In this document: one piece after another, positions 1 to 9,064 of the stretch
Position numbering within the stretch: position 1 is the first letter of the stretch
Layout of the letters: each line of letters begins with the position of its first letter
Origin: Cognaticolwellia aestuarii
GTDB taxonomy: Bacteria; Pseudomonadota; Gammaproteobacteria; Enterobacterales; Alteromonadaceae
Direction: 5' to 3'
DNA length: 64,000 bases
NCBI RefSeq assembly: GCF_002000025.1
Contig: NZ_MUZV01000011.1
Span: forward strand, 40,343 to 104,342
The notes under the pieces: model-generated
What the model was told of the DNA's origin: nothing
Seen by the model: only the letters and a program-made list of their open reading frames with translations
Database searches by the model: none
Translations under genes and position numbers: made by a program

Positions 1-512
1 CACATGGCAAAGAAAGTGGCCCTTGGGGTAGTAAAATAACCCAACTTGCTAACATGGCCAAAGCGGCAGGTTTTAGTGTCGATAGTATTGACTACAGCAA
101 TTTAGTAAGCCCCGATGAGCGGGTGACAAAGTTGAATACTTATTTAGCAAGCGAGCTTGAACCTTATATTTTAGTCGGCTCAAGCATGGGCGGTTACGTT
201 TCATTAGTCGCATCATTAAGTAACCAACCACTGGGCGTATTTTTATTGGCGCCAGCTTTGTATATGCAGGGTTATCAGCAGCAAAGTTATAATACTACGC
301 TTAACAATATTGAGATTGTACATGGTTGGTCTGACGATATTGTGCCCGTAGCTAGCTCTATAAAATATGCTCAGCAAACGCAGTGTACCTTGCATCTTAT
401 TGATGGCGATCACCGTTTAAATTCATCAATTACACAAGTTATCGCGTTATTTGAATCGTTTTTACTCACCACTAAAACTAACGCTCAGCAAGCGAGCGTA
501 GCAGTTCAATGA
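1..512 (+). CDS. Alpha/beta-hydrolase fold protein, 5' end cut by window edge
   Basis: The reading frame is already open at base 3, where codons read HGKESGPWGSK before the first internal Met at base 54. That stretch resembles the oxyanion-loop segment of small alpha/beta-hydrolases, so the true start lies upstream. GSSMGGYVS is the nucleophile elbow (GxSxG), the Asp in GWSDDIVP and the His in DGDHRLN are the expected acid and base, so the triad looks complete. This is the small single-domain type (YqiA/RBBP9-like size). Substrate cannot be told from sequence; esterase or thioesterase activity is family inference. It overlaps the next gene by 4 bp (ATGA), so the two are probably translated together. 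Confidence 0.8.
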   Translation, partial: HGKESGPWGSKITQLANMAKAAGFSVDSIDYSNLVSPDERVTKLNTYLASELEPYILVGSSMGGYVSLVASLSNQPLGVFLLAPALYMQGYQQQSYNTTLNNIEIVHGWSDDIVPVASSIKYAQQTQCTLHLIDGDHRLNSSITQVIALFESFLLTTKTNAQQASVAVQ

Positions 513-1711
513 AGTGGTTATATGTTGTTATCTTAATTGTTACCTTAGCGCTTTGTGCAGCAGTAAACTCAGCAGAACCAGACAGTGGCATCGATAAAGC
601 GCAATGGCAACAGGCGCGTGAATACTTTAGTCGGCAGGGCTCTGCATTAGAAAACGAACTTTTTAGCGGTTACTCTACAGCTAAGCAAGCATTGCTGTTA
701 GGCAGTACTTTATGGCTGAATGATGAAACGTTAACTCAGAAAAATATTACTCAAAAAAACACTAACCATAAAAATGAAACGCAAAAAATATTAGCCCAAC
801 GCTTACTTATTCAAGCGGCTAGCCAAGCTGATATGTTGAATAAATTTGACCAGGGATATTTGTATAATTTGTTAGCAAGCACATATCAACGTGAAAATAA
901 CATCATAACTGCAGCGCATTACTTTAACCTAAGTATCGACGTTGAATACCCCGATGCATGTAATAACCTAGGGGTGATGTGGGAGCAACAAAACAACTTT
1001 AAACAAGCGAAAGAAACTTATATACGCTGCTTAGCACTTAGCAAGGTGTTTGCCACGCCGCTACTTTATTTAAACCTAGGGACTATCTACTATAATGGCG
1101 CCGGGGCGGTAAACAAAAATAAGCGGCTAGGTGCTAGCTATTGGCAAAAATCTTATGACTTATTTCCATTTGATGCTGATACTAATTACAACCTCGGAAT
1201 TTACCACCTGAATGAGACTAAGCGTTACGCTAAAGCGCGCTATTATTTTGCTTATTGCGCTTTTAGCGACCCAGACTGTGCGCAAATTATCGCTAGTAAT
1301 GCACTTATTGGCCATTATGCTGATAAGGCATACCTACAAGAGGTACTAGCATTGTCAGCACCATATCAGCGTGAAAACTTACTCAGTGATAGGTTAAAAT
1401 ATGCTTTCAACGAGGCAATATATTTTGATGAGTTAACCAAAAACAACTTAAGGTTTACCATTGAAACGTCAGATAATAATCAAGTGACCTCTGTGGCCGT
1501 AAGCTTTACACCGTCAGAAGCTGAGCGCGCAACTCTTATGCTAAATCGTTTAATTTATCTCGATATGTTTACTGGTTTAAACTTGCCGATGTTAAAACTA
1601 AAGTCAGCGATATCAAAACATAAAAGTGCTACGTTTGAATACTTAAAACAACGACACCGTTTAACTTACACAGAAGGTATCTTTGTTTATAGTATTGAGT
1701 TAAATAATTAA
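509..1711 (+). CDS. Exported TPR/Sel1-like repeat protein, uncharacterised
   Basis: 400 aa. The first 22 residues form a signal peptide (MKWLYVVILIVTLALCAAVNSA), so a periplasmic location is inferred. The middle part, about residues 110-260, contains helical repeats with TPR/Sel1 spacing and typical positions (YNLLASTYQ, ACNNLGVMWEQ, YLNLGTIYYNGAGAV, TNYNLGIYHL). These usually build protein-protein interaction scaffolds. The C-terminal 130 residues show no motif I know. Residues 78-95 are a low-complexity Asn/Lys/Thr/Gln stretch (ITQKNTNHKNETQK). The start overlaps the stop of the hydrolase gene by 4 bp. No partner or function can be named. Confidence 0.7.
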   Translation: MKWLYVVILIVTLALCAAVNSAEPDSGIDKAQWQQAREYFSRQGSALENELFSGYSTAKQALLLGSTLWLNDETLTQKNITQKNTNHKNETQKILAQRLLIQAASQADMLNKFDQGYLYNLLASTYQRENNIITAAHYFNLSIDVEYPDACNNLGVMWEQQNNFKQAKETYIRCLALSKVFATPLLYLNLGTIYYNGAGAVNKNKRLGASYWQKSYDLFPFDADTNYNLGIYHLNETKRYAKARYYFAYCAFSDPDCAQIIASNALIGHYADKAYLQEVLALSAPYQRENLLSDRLKYAFNEAIYFDELTKNNLRFTIETSDNNQVTSVAVSFTPSEAERATLMLNRLIYLDMFTGLNLPMLKLKSAISKHKSATFEYLKQRHRLTYTEGIFVYSIELNN

Positions 1712-1901
1712 GTGTGAATGCTTTTTGATATAAGTGCGTGGTGATTAACTGACCAACCACGACAAAAAACAGTTAGCACCTAAGCTGCTTTGCCGACGTT
1801 ATTCATCTTAATTTACCCATGACTAATGTTGGCCGAGTTAAATTAACAGCATAAGTAAAGTAAAAAATTAGATTGATATTTTCAATAAGGATACCTTCAA
1901 A

Positions 1902-2603
1902 ATGATCACATTATCCGCAGAGCAATGCCGCATTATTGGTGTAATGCTGGAAAAAGAAACCACTACGCCAGAGCAATACCCACTGTCGGTAAATGCTATA
2001 ACCGCTGGCTGTAATCAAAAAAGTAATCGCGAACCTGTCATGTCGCTTAGCGAACAAGACTGGCAAAACACGGTAGATGAGCTGGTACAAATGAATCAGC
2101 TGATGATTGACCATAAAGCCTCAAGCCGAGTAAATAAATACTTTCATCGCTTTTGTAACACCGAATTTGGCAACCTACAATTTACAGCGCAACAACGCGC
2201 GATTATTTGCGTGTTATTTCTAAGAGGCCCGCAAACACCAGGAGAATTAAGAACCCGCACCAATCGCTTAGCTGATTTTTCCGATGTAAATGAAGTAGAA
2301 GTAGTATTACAACAACTGCAAAACCTAAATAACCAAACCTTAGTGCAGAAGCTCGAACGCGAACCCGGTAAACGTGAATCTCGCTATGTGCAGTTATTTT
2401 CATGTTTTGATGAAAACCACTCAACAGCGTCAAACACCAGTGCGCTATCTGGTGACGCAGAGCATGAAAACGGCAGTACAAACATATCCATACCTTCAGA
2501 AAGTGAGCACCTACTTACCCAAAGGGTTAATTTGCTTGAGCGACAAGTAGCGACATTAACCGAGCAAGTGGCTTGTTTGACTGAGTTGCTTGAGGGTAAG
2601 TGA
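1902..2603 (+). CDS. yceH: YceH family protein (DUF480, UPF0502)
   Basis: 233 aa, similar in length to the family (E. coli YceH is 215 aa). The opening LSAEQCRIIGVMLEKETTTPEQYPLSVNAI and the later RAIICVLFLRGPQTPGELRTR are the two winged-helix repeats typical of DUF480. The C-terminus carries a coiled-coil segment (about residues 205-230, LTQRVNLLERQVATLTEQV) after a low-complexity linker at residues 175-203. It has a good ribosome site (AAGGA) 10 nt before the ATG. The molecular role is not established, though the tandem winged-helix fold suggests nucleic-acid or protein binding. It stands alone between unrelated genes. Confidence 0.9.
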   Translation: MITLSAEQCRIIGVMLEKETTTPEQYPLSVNAITAGCNQKSNREPVMSLSEQDWQNTVDELVQMNQLMIDHKASSRVNKYFHRFCNTEFGNLQFTAQQRAIICVLFLRGPQTPGELRTRTNRLADFSDVNEVEVVLQQLQNLNNQTLVQKLEREPGKRESRYVQLFSCFDENHSTASNTSALSGDAEHENGSTNISIPSESEHLLTQRVNLLERQVATLTEQVACLTELLEGK

Positions 2604-2698
2604 TGATTTTTTGATGGTTGTGGCTTAATTTTACAGGTCGTTTTTATTTTCTTTTTTACCATTACTGATTTTAGATAAAAAATCTGAAAAGGACTTTC

Positions 2699-5600
2699 AT
2701 GAAGCAAACAGGTATTTATGAGCAGTTAATTACCCAATTAGTTGAACAAAATTTAGATCGGGAGTCTTTTCATGTTGGCGAACGGCTGCTAGAGTCGGGC
2801 GAAGCAGCAACATGGTTGTCTCGTTTTCTAACTCGGTTGATCGAAATAGCGATGGATTCAGTACCGCGTAGCGATGCAAGAATTCATGAACAAATAGCGC
2901 TAGCAAACACTATAGTGCAGTGGCTTAGCAGGCATATTAAAGATGATGAGTTGATCAGTGAAAACTTATTAGACAGCCAAGGAAAAATCTTAACCGCTTT
3001 ATTTGATAAATCGAATCCGATTTCAGCTGACTTGCCTAAATATGTTGAATCGATAATGCCAATAACAGGGCTCACACAAAGTGAATTATTTTGTGGTAGT
3101 AATGTAGGTGTATCGCTAGAAACCGAGATAAAAAGAGAAATACAGTCATCAGATAAAATTTACTGGCTGGTATCATTTATTAAATGGACCGGCATTAGAA
3201 TATTCAAAAAAGAGCTTGAGGATTTCGCGCGAAGTGGCAAACAACTAAAAATAATTACTACCTCTTACATGGGGGCTACAGATGCAAAAGCGGTTGAGTT
3301 TTTAGCGTCATTACCTAATACCGAAGTTAAACTCAGTTACAACATAAACCGTGAAAGGTTGCACGCCAAATCTTATTTGTTTATGCGAAATACCGGTTTT
3401 CATACCGGTTATATTGGCTCATCTAATTTGTCTCATTCAGCATTAACCAATGGCTTAGAGTGGAATTTGAAAATTACCTCGCAAGAAATTCCACACATTA
3501 TCGAAAAGTCGCTTAGCACCTTCGATACTTATTGGGAGTCACCTGATTTCGAATACTTTGATGGTAAAGCCGAAAGTCGCGAAAAACTAGGTAACGCATT
3601 ACAGGAAGCAAAAGGTGGTTTTAACCACTCAGTAACTAACTTTTATTTTGATCTAAAGCCACATTCACATCAGCAGAGAATATTAGAAAAATTGCAAGTT
3701 GAGCGGGATATGCATAACCGATATCGGAACTTAGTTGTTGCCGCAACAGGTACAGGTAAAACTATTATTTCCGCTTTTGACTTTGCACGTTTTTATCAGC
3801 AGAAACCAGAGGCAAAATTTCTATTTATTGCTCATCGTGAAGAGATTTTAAAACAAGCATTGAGTGCTTACCGCGGTGTATTAAAAAATAGCACTTTTGG
3901 CGAATTGTGGGTTGGCAATAACAAGCCCAATAAATATCAGCATTTGTTTGCTTCCATTCAAAGCTTGAGCACGCAACTCAATAATCAAATTGACCGTTTA
4001 GCATTAAGTGAAAACTATTTTGATTATATCGTTATTGATGAAGTTCACCATATTTCAGCAAACAGTTATCGTGCTGTGCTCAAGCATTTTAATCCTCAGG
4101 TATTATTAGGCTTAACAGCAACACCTGAAAGACATGACGGTAGTGACATTTTAAGTGACTTTTGCCATGTTATTGCCGCAGAAATACGATTACCTGAAGC
4201 TATTAATCAACGTCATTTAGCGCCGTTCCAATATTTTGCTATTGATGATGATACCGACTTAACTAAAGTACCATGGTCAAAAGGGCGTTACGATATTGCT
4301 GAACTTACGCATCTATATACCTATAATGACCAACGCGTTTTACGTATTCTACAAAGCCTAAGTGAAGTTGTAACTGAGCCAGCCCAAATGCGAGCATTAG
4401 CTTTTTGTGTCAGTAAAGATCACGCAAATTTTATGGCTAAAAAATTCACCTTACATAATATTGCTTGTGGTGTGCTTACCAGTGATAACAGCAAAGACCG
4501 TGATATTTTGCAGCAACAGCTAAGATCAAAAAAAATTAATGTTTTGTTTGTTGTTGATATTTTTAATGAGGGTGTCGACATTCCAGAATTAGATACCTTA
4601 CTATTTTTGCGTCCGACTGAAAGTTTAACCGTATTTTTACAGCAATTAGGGCGAGGGTTACGCCTGACCAACGATAAAGAATGTTGTACGGTTTTAGACT
4701 TTGTTGGCAACTCGCGTGCAGAGTATGACTTCTCTCATAAATTTAGAGCCTTGGTGGGTAAAACAAACCATGCCATAGGGAAAGAAGTAGAACAAGGTTT
4801 TCCTAACTTACCATTAGGGTGCCGTATTGAGTTGCAAGAAAAAACTCAAGCCATGATCCTTAAAAATATTAAGCAAGCAACACTGAATAAGCATAAATTT
4901 ATTAGCTTAATACAAAACTTTCTTCATGTGACAAACTTACCGCTCACATTGGTAAATTTCTTACATATTTACCCTCATATTACGCTAGAAAATATTTATA
5001 AAGTGAAAGGGGGTTGGTCGTTATTATTGGCAGCGAGTAACAATAATGAAATACCTTCAGATGAAAAAGCACTTTATGATGCTTACTACCGCGCCATTAA
5101 TAATCGTTTACTCAACTGTTCATCGTTATCTTACTTACGCTTTATTAAAGCGCTTTGTGCTAATGATTTTAGCATGTCAGGTATTAATATCGATAATATG
5201 TCTCAACATTGTCTACAGAAGTTTGCCTTAATGTGTCATTACGATTTCTGGGATAAAACCGGTCGTCAACTTGGTTTCGAAAATTTAAGTGCTAGCCTCA
5301 AGGCGCTTAGAAAAAATGACTTACAGCAAGAATTAAGCGAAGTCATTACGTTACTCATTGATCGCCTTGAGGTTAACGAATTTGATATGCCAGTTGTTAA
5401 TAATGTTGTTGTAGACTCTTCTCCGCTAAAAATGCATGTTCGTTATCCAAAAGAGCATATTCTAGTCGCTTTTGGTGATAGTACGTTTAATAAAAAGTCC
5501 TCGAGTCGCGAGGGTGTTTTAAATATTGCTAATGCGAATACCGAGCTATTGTTTGTCACCTTAAATAAATGTGAGAAACAATTTTCCGCTACCACCATGT

Positions 5601-5896
5601 ACCATGATTACGCCATTAGCCCGACCTTATTTCATTGGCAAACACAAAATAGCGCTAGGCCGAATTCAGGCCGAGGTTTAGCTTACATTACACAAAAAGA
5701 AAGCAAAAAAACTTTCCTGCTATTTGTACGTGAGCAAGGTAAAGATGAGAATGGAAGAACTATGGGCTTTGTTAACTTTGGTCCGGTCGACTTTGTGAAA
5801 TACGAAGGTAGTCAGCCAATGAATATCACATGGAAATTGCAACATGCTATGCCTGCATATTTATGGCAAGAAACCGCTAAATTGGCTGTTGGATAG
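2699..5896 (+). CDS. PLD-domain SF2 helicase with DUF3427 C-terminus
   Basis: 1065 aa. Residues about 135-270 form a phospholipase-D-like domain with one HxK motif (HAKSYLF, His222/Lys224) followed by GSSNLSHSAL, as in PLDc_2 nucleases. An SF2 helicase core follows: Walker A AATGTGKT near 350, DEVH box at 447-450, LTATPER near 472 and motif VI QQLGRGLR near 649. The C-terminal ~350 residues fit DUF3427, which commonly follows this architecture. It probably couples ATP-driven translocation to nucleic-acid cleavage. There is no methyltransferase or specificity subunit nearby, so it is not a classical restriction system; a defence or repair role is inference. The ribosome site AAAAGGA precedes the ATG. 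Confidence 0.85.
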   Translation: MKQTGIYEQLITQLVEQNLDRESFHVGERLLESGEAATWLSRFLTRLIEIAMDSVPRSDARIHEQIALANTIVQWLSRHIKDDELISENLLDSQGKILTALFDKSNPISADLPKYVESIMPITGLTQSELFCGSNVGVSLETEIKREIQSSDKIYWLVSFIKWTGIRIFKKELEDFARSGKQLKIITTSYMGATDAKAVEFLASLPNTEVKLSYNINRERLHAKSYLFMRNTGFHTGYIGSSNLSHSALTNGLEWNLKITSQEIPHIIEKSLSTFDTYWESPDFEYFDGKAESREKLGNALQEAKGGFNHSVTNFYFDLKPHSHQQRILEKLQVERDMHNRYRNLVVAATGTGKTIISAFDFARFYQQKPEAKFLFIAHREEILKQALSAYRGVLKNSTFGELWVGNNKPNKYQHLFASIQSLSTQLNNQIDRLALSENYFDYIVIDEVHHISANSYRAVLKHFNPQVLLGLTATPERHDGSDILSDFCHVIAAEIRLPEAINQRHLAPFQYFAIDDDTDLTKVPWSKGRYDIAELTHLYTYNDQRVLRILQSLSEVVTEPAQMRALAFCVSKDHANFMAKKFTLHNIACGVLTSDNSKDRDILQQQLRSKKINVLFVVDIFNEGVDIPELDTLLFLRPTESLTVFLQQLGRGLRLTNDKECCTVLDFVGNSRAEYDFSHKFRALVGKTNHAIGKEVEQGFPNLPLGCRIELQEKTQAMILKNIKQATLNKHKFISLIQNFLHVTNLPLTLVNFLHIYPHITLENIYKVKGGWSLLLAASNNNEIPSDEKALYDAYYRAINNRLLNCSSLSYLRFIKALCANDFSMSGINIDNMSQHCLQKFALMCHYDFWDKTGRQLGFENLSASLKALRKNDLQQELSEVITLLIDRLEVNEFDMPVVNNVVVDSSPLKMHVRYPKEHILVAFGDSTFNKKSSSREGVLNIANANTELLFVTLNKCEKQFSATTMYHDYAISPTLFHWQTQNSARPNSGRGLAYITQKESKKTFLLFVREQGKDENGRTMGFVNFGPVDFVKYEGSQPMNITWKLQHAMPAYLWQETAKLAVG

Positions 5897-6068
5897 TGAT
5901 GTAAGCTCATAATTAAATAGAAGATGAAGTGATGTCTATTAACCAGCTTATTACGAGTACTACAACGTTAAAAATATTGACAATAAAGTTAAATTCTCGC
6001 ATTAAGGAGCGTGAAGCATCATCTTTTTCTAATTTTATTAATTAGTTTAAAACACCAAAAGATATTTT

Positions 6069-6473
6069 TTACTGCGAATGCACCAAGCCAGTTTCATCAT
6101 TTTCAAAACCATGACAAATATAACCCACTAACTGGCGCTTTTTCTTGGCTATATGATGAAAATGCTCAAAGCCAACAGAAAAGGCAAATGGGTTAGCGTT
6201 GTAGTCGGCGTATGATTGATCTGCTCCGTTTTGTGCTTCACGCACACCAGCAGCGAATGAGCTTAAAAAGTCGTCGCGGTTATTGAGTAAAATAACCGTT
6301 GCGCCGGTATCGCTTTCAACCAGTTCTAATGCACCTAGCTCAATATACTTATCAACCACTGTGTTATTGAAAAAACCACTGTATTGCTCGGTTTCACCAT
6401 CATAAGCCACGGCCGAGTCATCTGTTGCTTCCATTAAAGAGACAAACAATTCTCTTACTTTTTTTGAAATCAT
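6069..6473 (-). CDS. Uncharacterised 134-aa acidic protein
   Basis: 134 aa, with no signal peptide, membrane segment or cysteine cluster; one Cys (YICHGF) lies near the end. The N-terminal half is acidic (ATDDSAVAYDGETEQYSGF) and the C-terminal part is richer in His and Lys (FEHFHHIAKKKRQ). A good ribosome site (AAGGA) sits just upstream on the minus strand, which supports the ATG at 6473. I do not recognise the family. It lies tail-to-tail with the helicase gene and is in the same direction as the metalloprotease gene upstream of it, about 110 bp apart, so co-transcription is possible. Confidence 0.6.
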   Translation of the reverse strand: MISKKVRELFVSLMEATDDSAVAYDGETEQYSGFFNNTVVDKYIELGALELVESDTGATVILLNNRDDFLSSFAAGVREAQNGADQSYADYNANPFAFSVGFEHFHHIAKKKRQLVGYICHGFENDETGLVHSQ

Positions 6474-6584
6474 ACCTTGTTCCTTTTACGACGGTATTGG
6501 CAAATAATTCACTGGTTTTATAAAGCCATTAAGCTGATGGCTAGTTGTAGTAACTAGCCATGCATTACAAGTTATACAAAAAAC

Positions 6585-7664
6585 CTAACTACCTAATATT
6601 TTAAGCGGTAGCGATAAGGCGTTGTTACCCGTTTGGCCTACCAACCAAATAATAGCGCTTAAACCACCAACGGTAACAACATACCAAATTGCAGACACTA
6701 CTTGTGCATAACGATTAAGCGGTAGTAATTGGCTAAGGTGTCGGCGTTTATATTCAAAAAATATTTCAATACTACCAATTGCTAGTAAGAAGCCTAGCAA
6801 GGCTAAACCAAAGTAATAGCTAATATAAATACCAAGCGCTGCACCTAATGCACAAACGATTAAACCCACTTTTGAGTTAATAGAGAAAGCGATACTTTTA
6901 AGTACGTGGCCGCCGTCTAAGGGTAATATGGGTAACAAGTTAAATAAGTTCAGTAGGGCGTTAAACACCGCTAAGCCGGCGAGTATTTCTAGGTCAGTTA
7001 TCCAATATCCAATTAAACAGGCAATTGAGAGAATTAAGCCGAAAAATGGTCCCATGATGGAAATAACCACGTCTTGCCAGCGGGTGTTAATTTTGTCGTC
7101 ACTCAGCGCTAAACCACCAACAAAAGGTATCAGGTAAATGCCTTTGGTTTTTAAACCGAAGTATTTCATCGCTTTAATATGACCATATTCATGAAACACG
7201 AGGCAAAGGATAAGCGCAATGGCGAATTCGATTGAAAACAACCAGCTGTATGCGGCTAAACTGCCGGCGGCAAATAGCACTTTTATTACTTTGGCACTTT
7301 TTAGTAACTTTAAACCAAGGCCAGCCATACCAACCAAACTAAACTTTATCGGCTGCTTTTCACGGGCACTAACGTCTTGCTGCTCAATGCTTTTTTCATC
7401 GAGTGAGTCACTTTGTACTACTTGGTCGTTGAGTAAAAGTTGGTATTGCAGGGTAAAAGGCTGCCATTGCAGTGCGCCATTAAGCTCTACTTGTATTTCG
7501 CCTTGTTCACTTTGTAGCATAAACTGATGTGAAAACGTGTCGCTGTCGGCGCTTGCATCAATTTGTGATACACATTGTTCGTTCCAAAATAGCTGCTGCC
7601 AGCCCGCCATTGAACCTTCTAATCTTAATGTTTTGCCTAAACACTCTATTGCTAATAATTGCAC
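6585..7664 (-). CDS. M50-family (site-2-protease-like) membrane metallopeptidase
   Basis: 359 aa. HEYGH at residues 158-162, inside the second predicted membrane helix, is the zinc-binding HExxH motif. NLLPILPLDGG at 242-252 supplies the third metal ligand (Asp250) in the usual N-x2-P-x2-PLDGG context. About five or six membrane helices span residues 115-355. The first ~105 residues are a soluble beta-rich domain without signal peptide, so probably cytoplasmic. M50 enzymes cut substrates within the membrane, often anti-sigma factors or signal-peptide remnants. No PDZ domain is present, unlike RseP, so this is not the RseP orthologue. The substrate is unknown; no sigma or anti-sigma gene is adjacent. 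Confidence 0.85.
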   Translation of the reverse strand: MQLLAIECLGKTLRLEGSMAGWQQLFWNEQCVSQIDASADSDTFSHQFMLQSEQGEIQVELNGALQWQPFTLQYQLLLNDQVVQSDSLDEKSIEQQDVSAREKQPIKFSLVGMAGLGLKLLKSAKVIKVLFAAGSLAAYSWLFSIEFAIALILCLVFHEYGHIKAMKYFGLKTKGIYLIPFVGGLALSDDKINTRWQDVVISIMGPFFGLILSIACLIGYWITDLEILAGLAVFNALLNLFNLLPILPLDGGHVLKSIAFSINSKVGLIVCALGAALGIYISYYFGLALLGFLLAIGSIEIFFEYKRRHLSQLLPLNRYAQVVSAIWYVVTVGGLSAIIWLVGQTGNNALSLPLKILGS

Positions 7665-8338
7665 TGCATAACCTTTGCTATAAAACCTTGCCCGATTATC
7701 GCTATATTTTCGCAGTCAGCAAGGTTTATTGGCAAAAAACAATATCTATAGATTGATTTATGACCTTAGTGGCTTTTGCACATTAGTGTAAATTACTCCC
7801 CCCCATCGTTTTCAAAGAGAGTACGTACTTACATAGCATCTATTTTTGTTGGCTTGATAGTATAAGTGCACAAAATTGACTATCAAATTAGTAAAATTTT
7901 GAGTAATTAAATAATATAAAAAAATAATTTTAAAATATTTTTTAAATTAATTTTACGTATCAATTTCTATCGAAAAATCTATTTAAAACAAAGAGAAACA
8001 GTCTTTAGTTAGTTTGTATATTAGAAAGGTTAATTGAAAGTGAGAGGTTTATATTTAACACTCGGGTTTTGTTTTTAACTTACTTTAAAATAAAAGGTTT
8101 ATTGTACTTTTGTTGGTTTTGTTAGGTCTTTATTGTGATGTTTGTGTATTTAAGTTCACTTGATTTGTGTGGGGTTTTTGCTAGTTTTAATGTTGCTTAC
8201 GAAATTTGACTGATTAGCCAAATTTCACTTTGATATGGAAGTCGAACCTAGCAATCCCCTTTCTGTTTTATCTCGCATTAGTAAGCTAGAAGTAAATTAA
8301 TTTTAACTCTTTAAATTCTACTGATAGAGGTAATTATT
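7665..8338. other. Long AT-rich intergenic region upstream of the DUF2589 cluster
   Basis: 674 bp without a supportable gene. It must hold the promoter of the minus-strand protease gene and of the plus-strand DUF2589 cluster. Bases 7900-7975 are almost pure A/T. A run of seven C occurs at 7798-7804. The remainder is T-rich on the plus strand. The ORF at 7529-7756 is antisense to the protease start and is not credible. No tRNA, IS end or clear repeat was seen. Confidence 0.6.
8206..8236 (+). promoter_or_regulatory. Possible sigma-70 promoter of the DUF2589 cluster
   Basis: TTGACT at 8206-8211 resembles a -35 box and TGATAT at 8231-8236 a -10 box, separated by 19 bp, which is slightly long. 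It lies about 100 bp before the first ATG of the cluster. This is judged by eye only; other candidates are possible in such AT-rich DNA. Confidence 0.3.
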
Positions 8339-8992
8339 ATGTCCGAAAAAAATTTAGTTTCTATGGCGCAACAATTTACAGGTTTGCCCATGGACGATCT
8401 TATAGGTGCGCCTTTAAATGCTGCGGCGAAAGCGAATTCTGCGATGGCGTTAACCCAAACAAAGTTTATGTTAGATACGTGCTTTTCACATGATGATACA
8501 GCTCCCCAAAGTGATTATAAACCCATTATGATATCAATGAGCTTAACTCGGGGTGTAATCACACCTAGCGTCGACGGCACAACACCACCAACTATTGAAT
8601 CAGTGGAAACAAAGTTTGAGTTACCGATATTAACTATTATTCCACTGAACTCCCTGGCTGTTGATAATGTTGATATCACGTTCGAGATGGAAGTTAAATC
8701 GAGTTATGGAGAAGAGTCTAGTCAGGAGTCAGAGAAAAAAGCTGCTGCTGATAGTTCATTTGAAGCAAAAGTGGGCTGGGGGCCTTTTTCAGCCTCTATC
8801 ACAGGCAGTGCAAGCTATTCGAGCACAGATAAAGCAGCATCTAGCTCACATTACGAAAAAAGTAATTCTGCGAAATACACTGTTAACGTTCATGCTGGGC
8901 AATTAGATTTACCCAAAGGGGTCAGTATTATTATTGATGCCTTCTCAAAAGCTATTGAGCCATTAACAATGCCTTTACCAGCAACGCCTTAA
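8339..8992 (+). CDS. DUF2589 domain protein (paralog 1)
   Basis: 217 aa. It shows the DUF2589 pattern: an N-terminal motif GLPMDDLIGAPLNAAAKAN (residues 15-33) followed by a helix ending in TCF, the strand MSLTRGVI (67-74), a core beta region ELPILTIIPLNSLAVDNVDI (94-113), a variable Ser/Ala/Lys-rich insert (about 121-178) and the tail IIDAFSKAIEPLTMP (198-212). There is no signal peptide or membrane helix, so it is probably cytoplasmic. The ribosome site AGAGGT precedes the ATG. Its closest relative in the window is the next gene. The family has no established function that I know of; the assignment comes from motif recognition. Confidence 0.8.
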   Translation: MSEKNLVSMAQQFTGLPMDDLIGAPLNAAAKANSAMALTQTKFMLDTCFSHDDTAPQSDYKPIMISMSLTRGVITPSVDGTTPPTIESVETKFELPILTIIPLNSLAVDNVDITFEMEVKSSYGEESSQESEKKAAADSSFEAKVGWGPFSASITGSASYSSTDKAASSSHYEKSNSAKYTVNVHAGQLDLPKGVSIIIDAFSKAIEPLTMPLPATP

Positions 8993-9001
8993 TATTGAAC
9001 A

Positions 9002-9035
9002 CGCAGTAAACAGGTAGGTGAATATGTTTACTGCG
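9002..9035 (+). promoter_or_regulatory. 11-bp hairpin between the two DUF2589 genes
   Basis: CGCAGTAAACA at 9002-9012 is a perfect inverted repeat of 9025-9035, with a 12-nt loop. No T-run follows, so it is not a standard terminator. It occupies most of the 72-bp gap and could stabilise the upstream message, slow transcription, or act as an operator. The function is inference. Confidence 0.45.
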
Positions 9036-9064
9036 CTTTCGGTATAACTAAGATTTGAATAATT

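Noticed and set aside
2699..5896. Type I restriction subunit HsdR or type III Res
   Set aside because: No modification or specificity gene is nearby, and the PLD plus DUF3427 architecture differs from HsdR.
5932..6045. 37-codon ORF (MSINQLITSTTT start) after the helicase gene
   Set aside because: There is no clear ribosome site, no family resemblance and short length; kept only as a note in case a conserved small protein is found there.
6011..6196. 61-aa plus-strand ORF with a GTG start after AAGGAG
   Set aside because: The AAGGAG is only 1 nt from the GTG, and most of the ORF is antisense to the better supported 134-aa gene.
7529..7756. 75-aa plus-strand ORF upstream of the AT-rich spacer
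   Set aside because: It is antisense to the start of the M50 protease gene and shows no protein-like features of its own.
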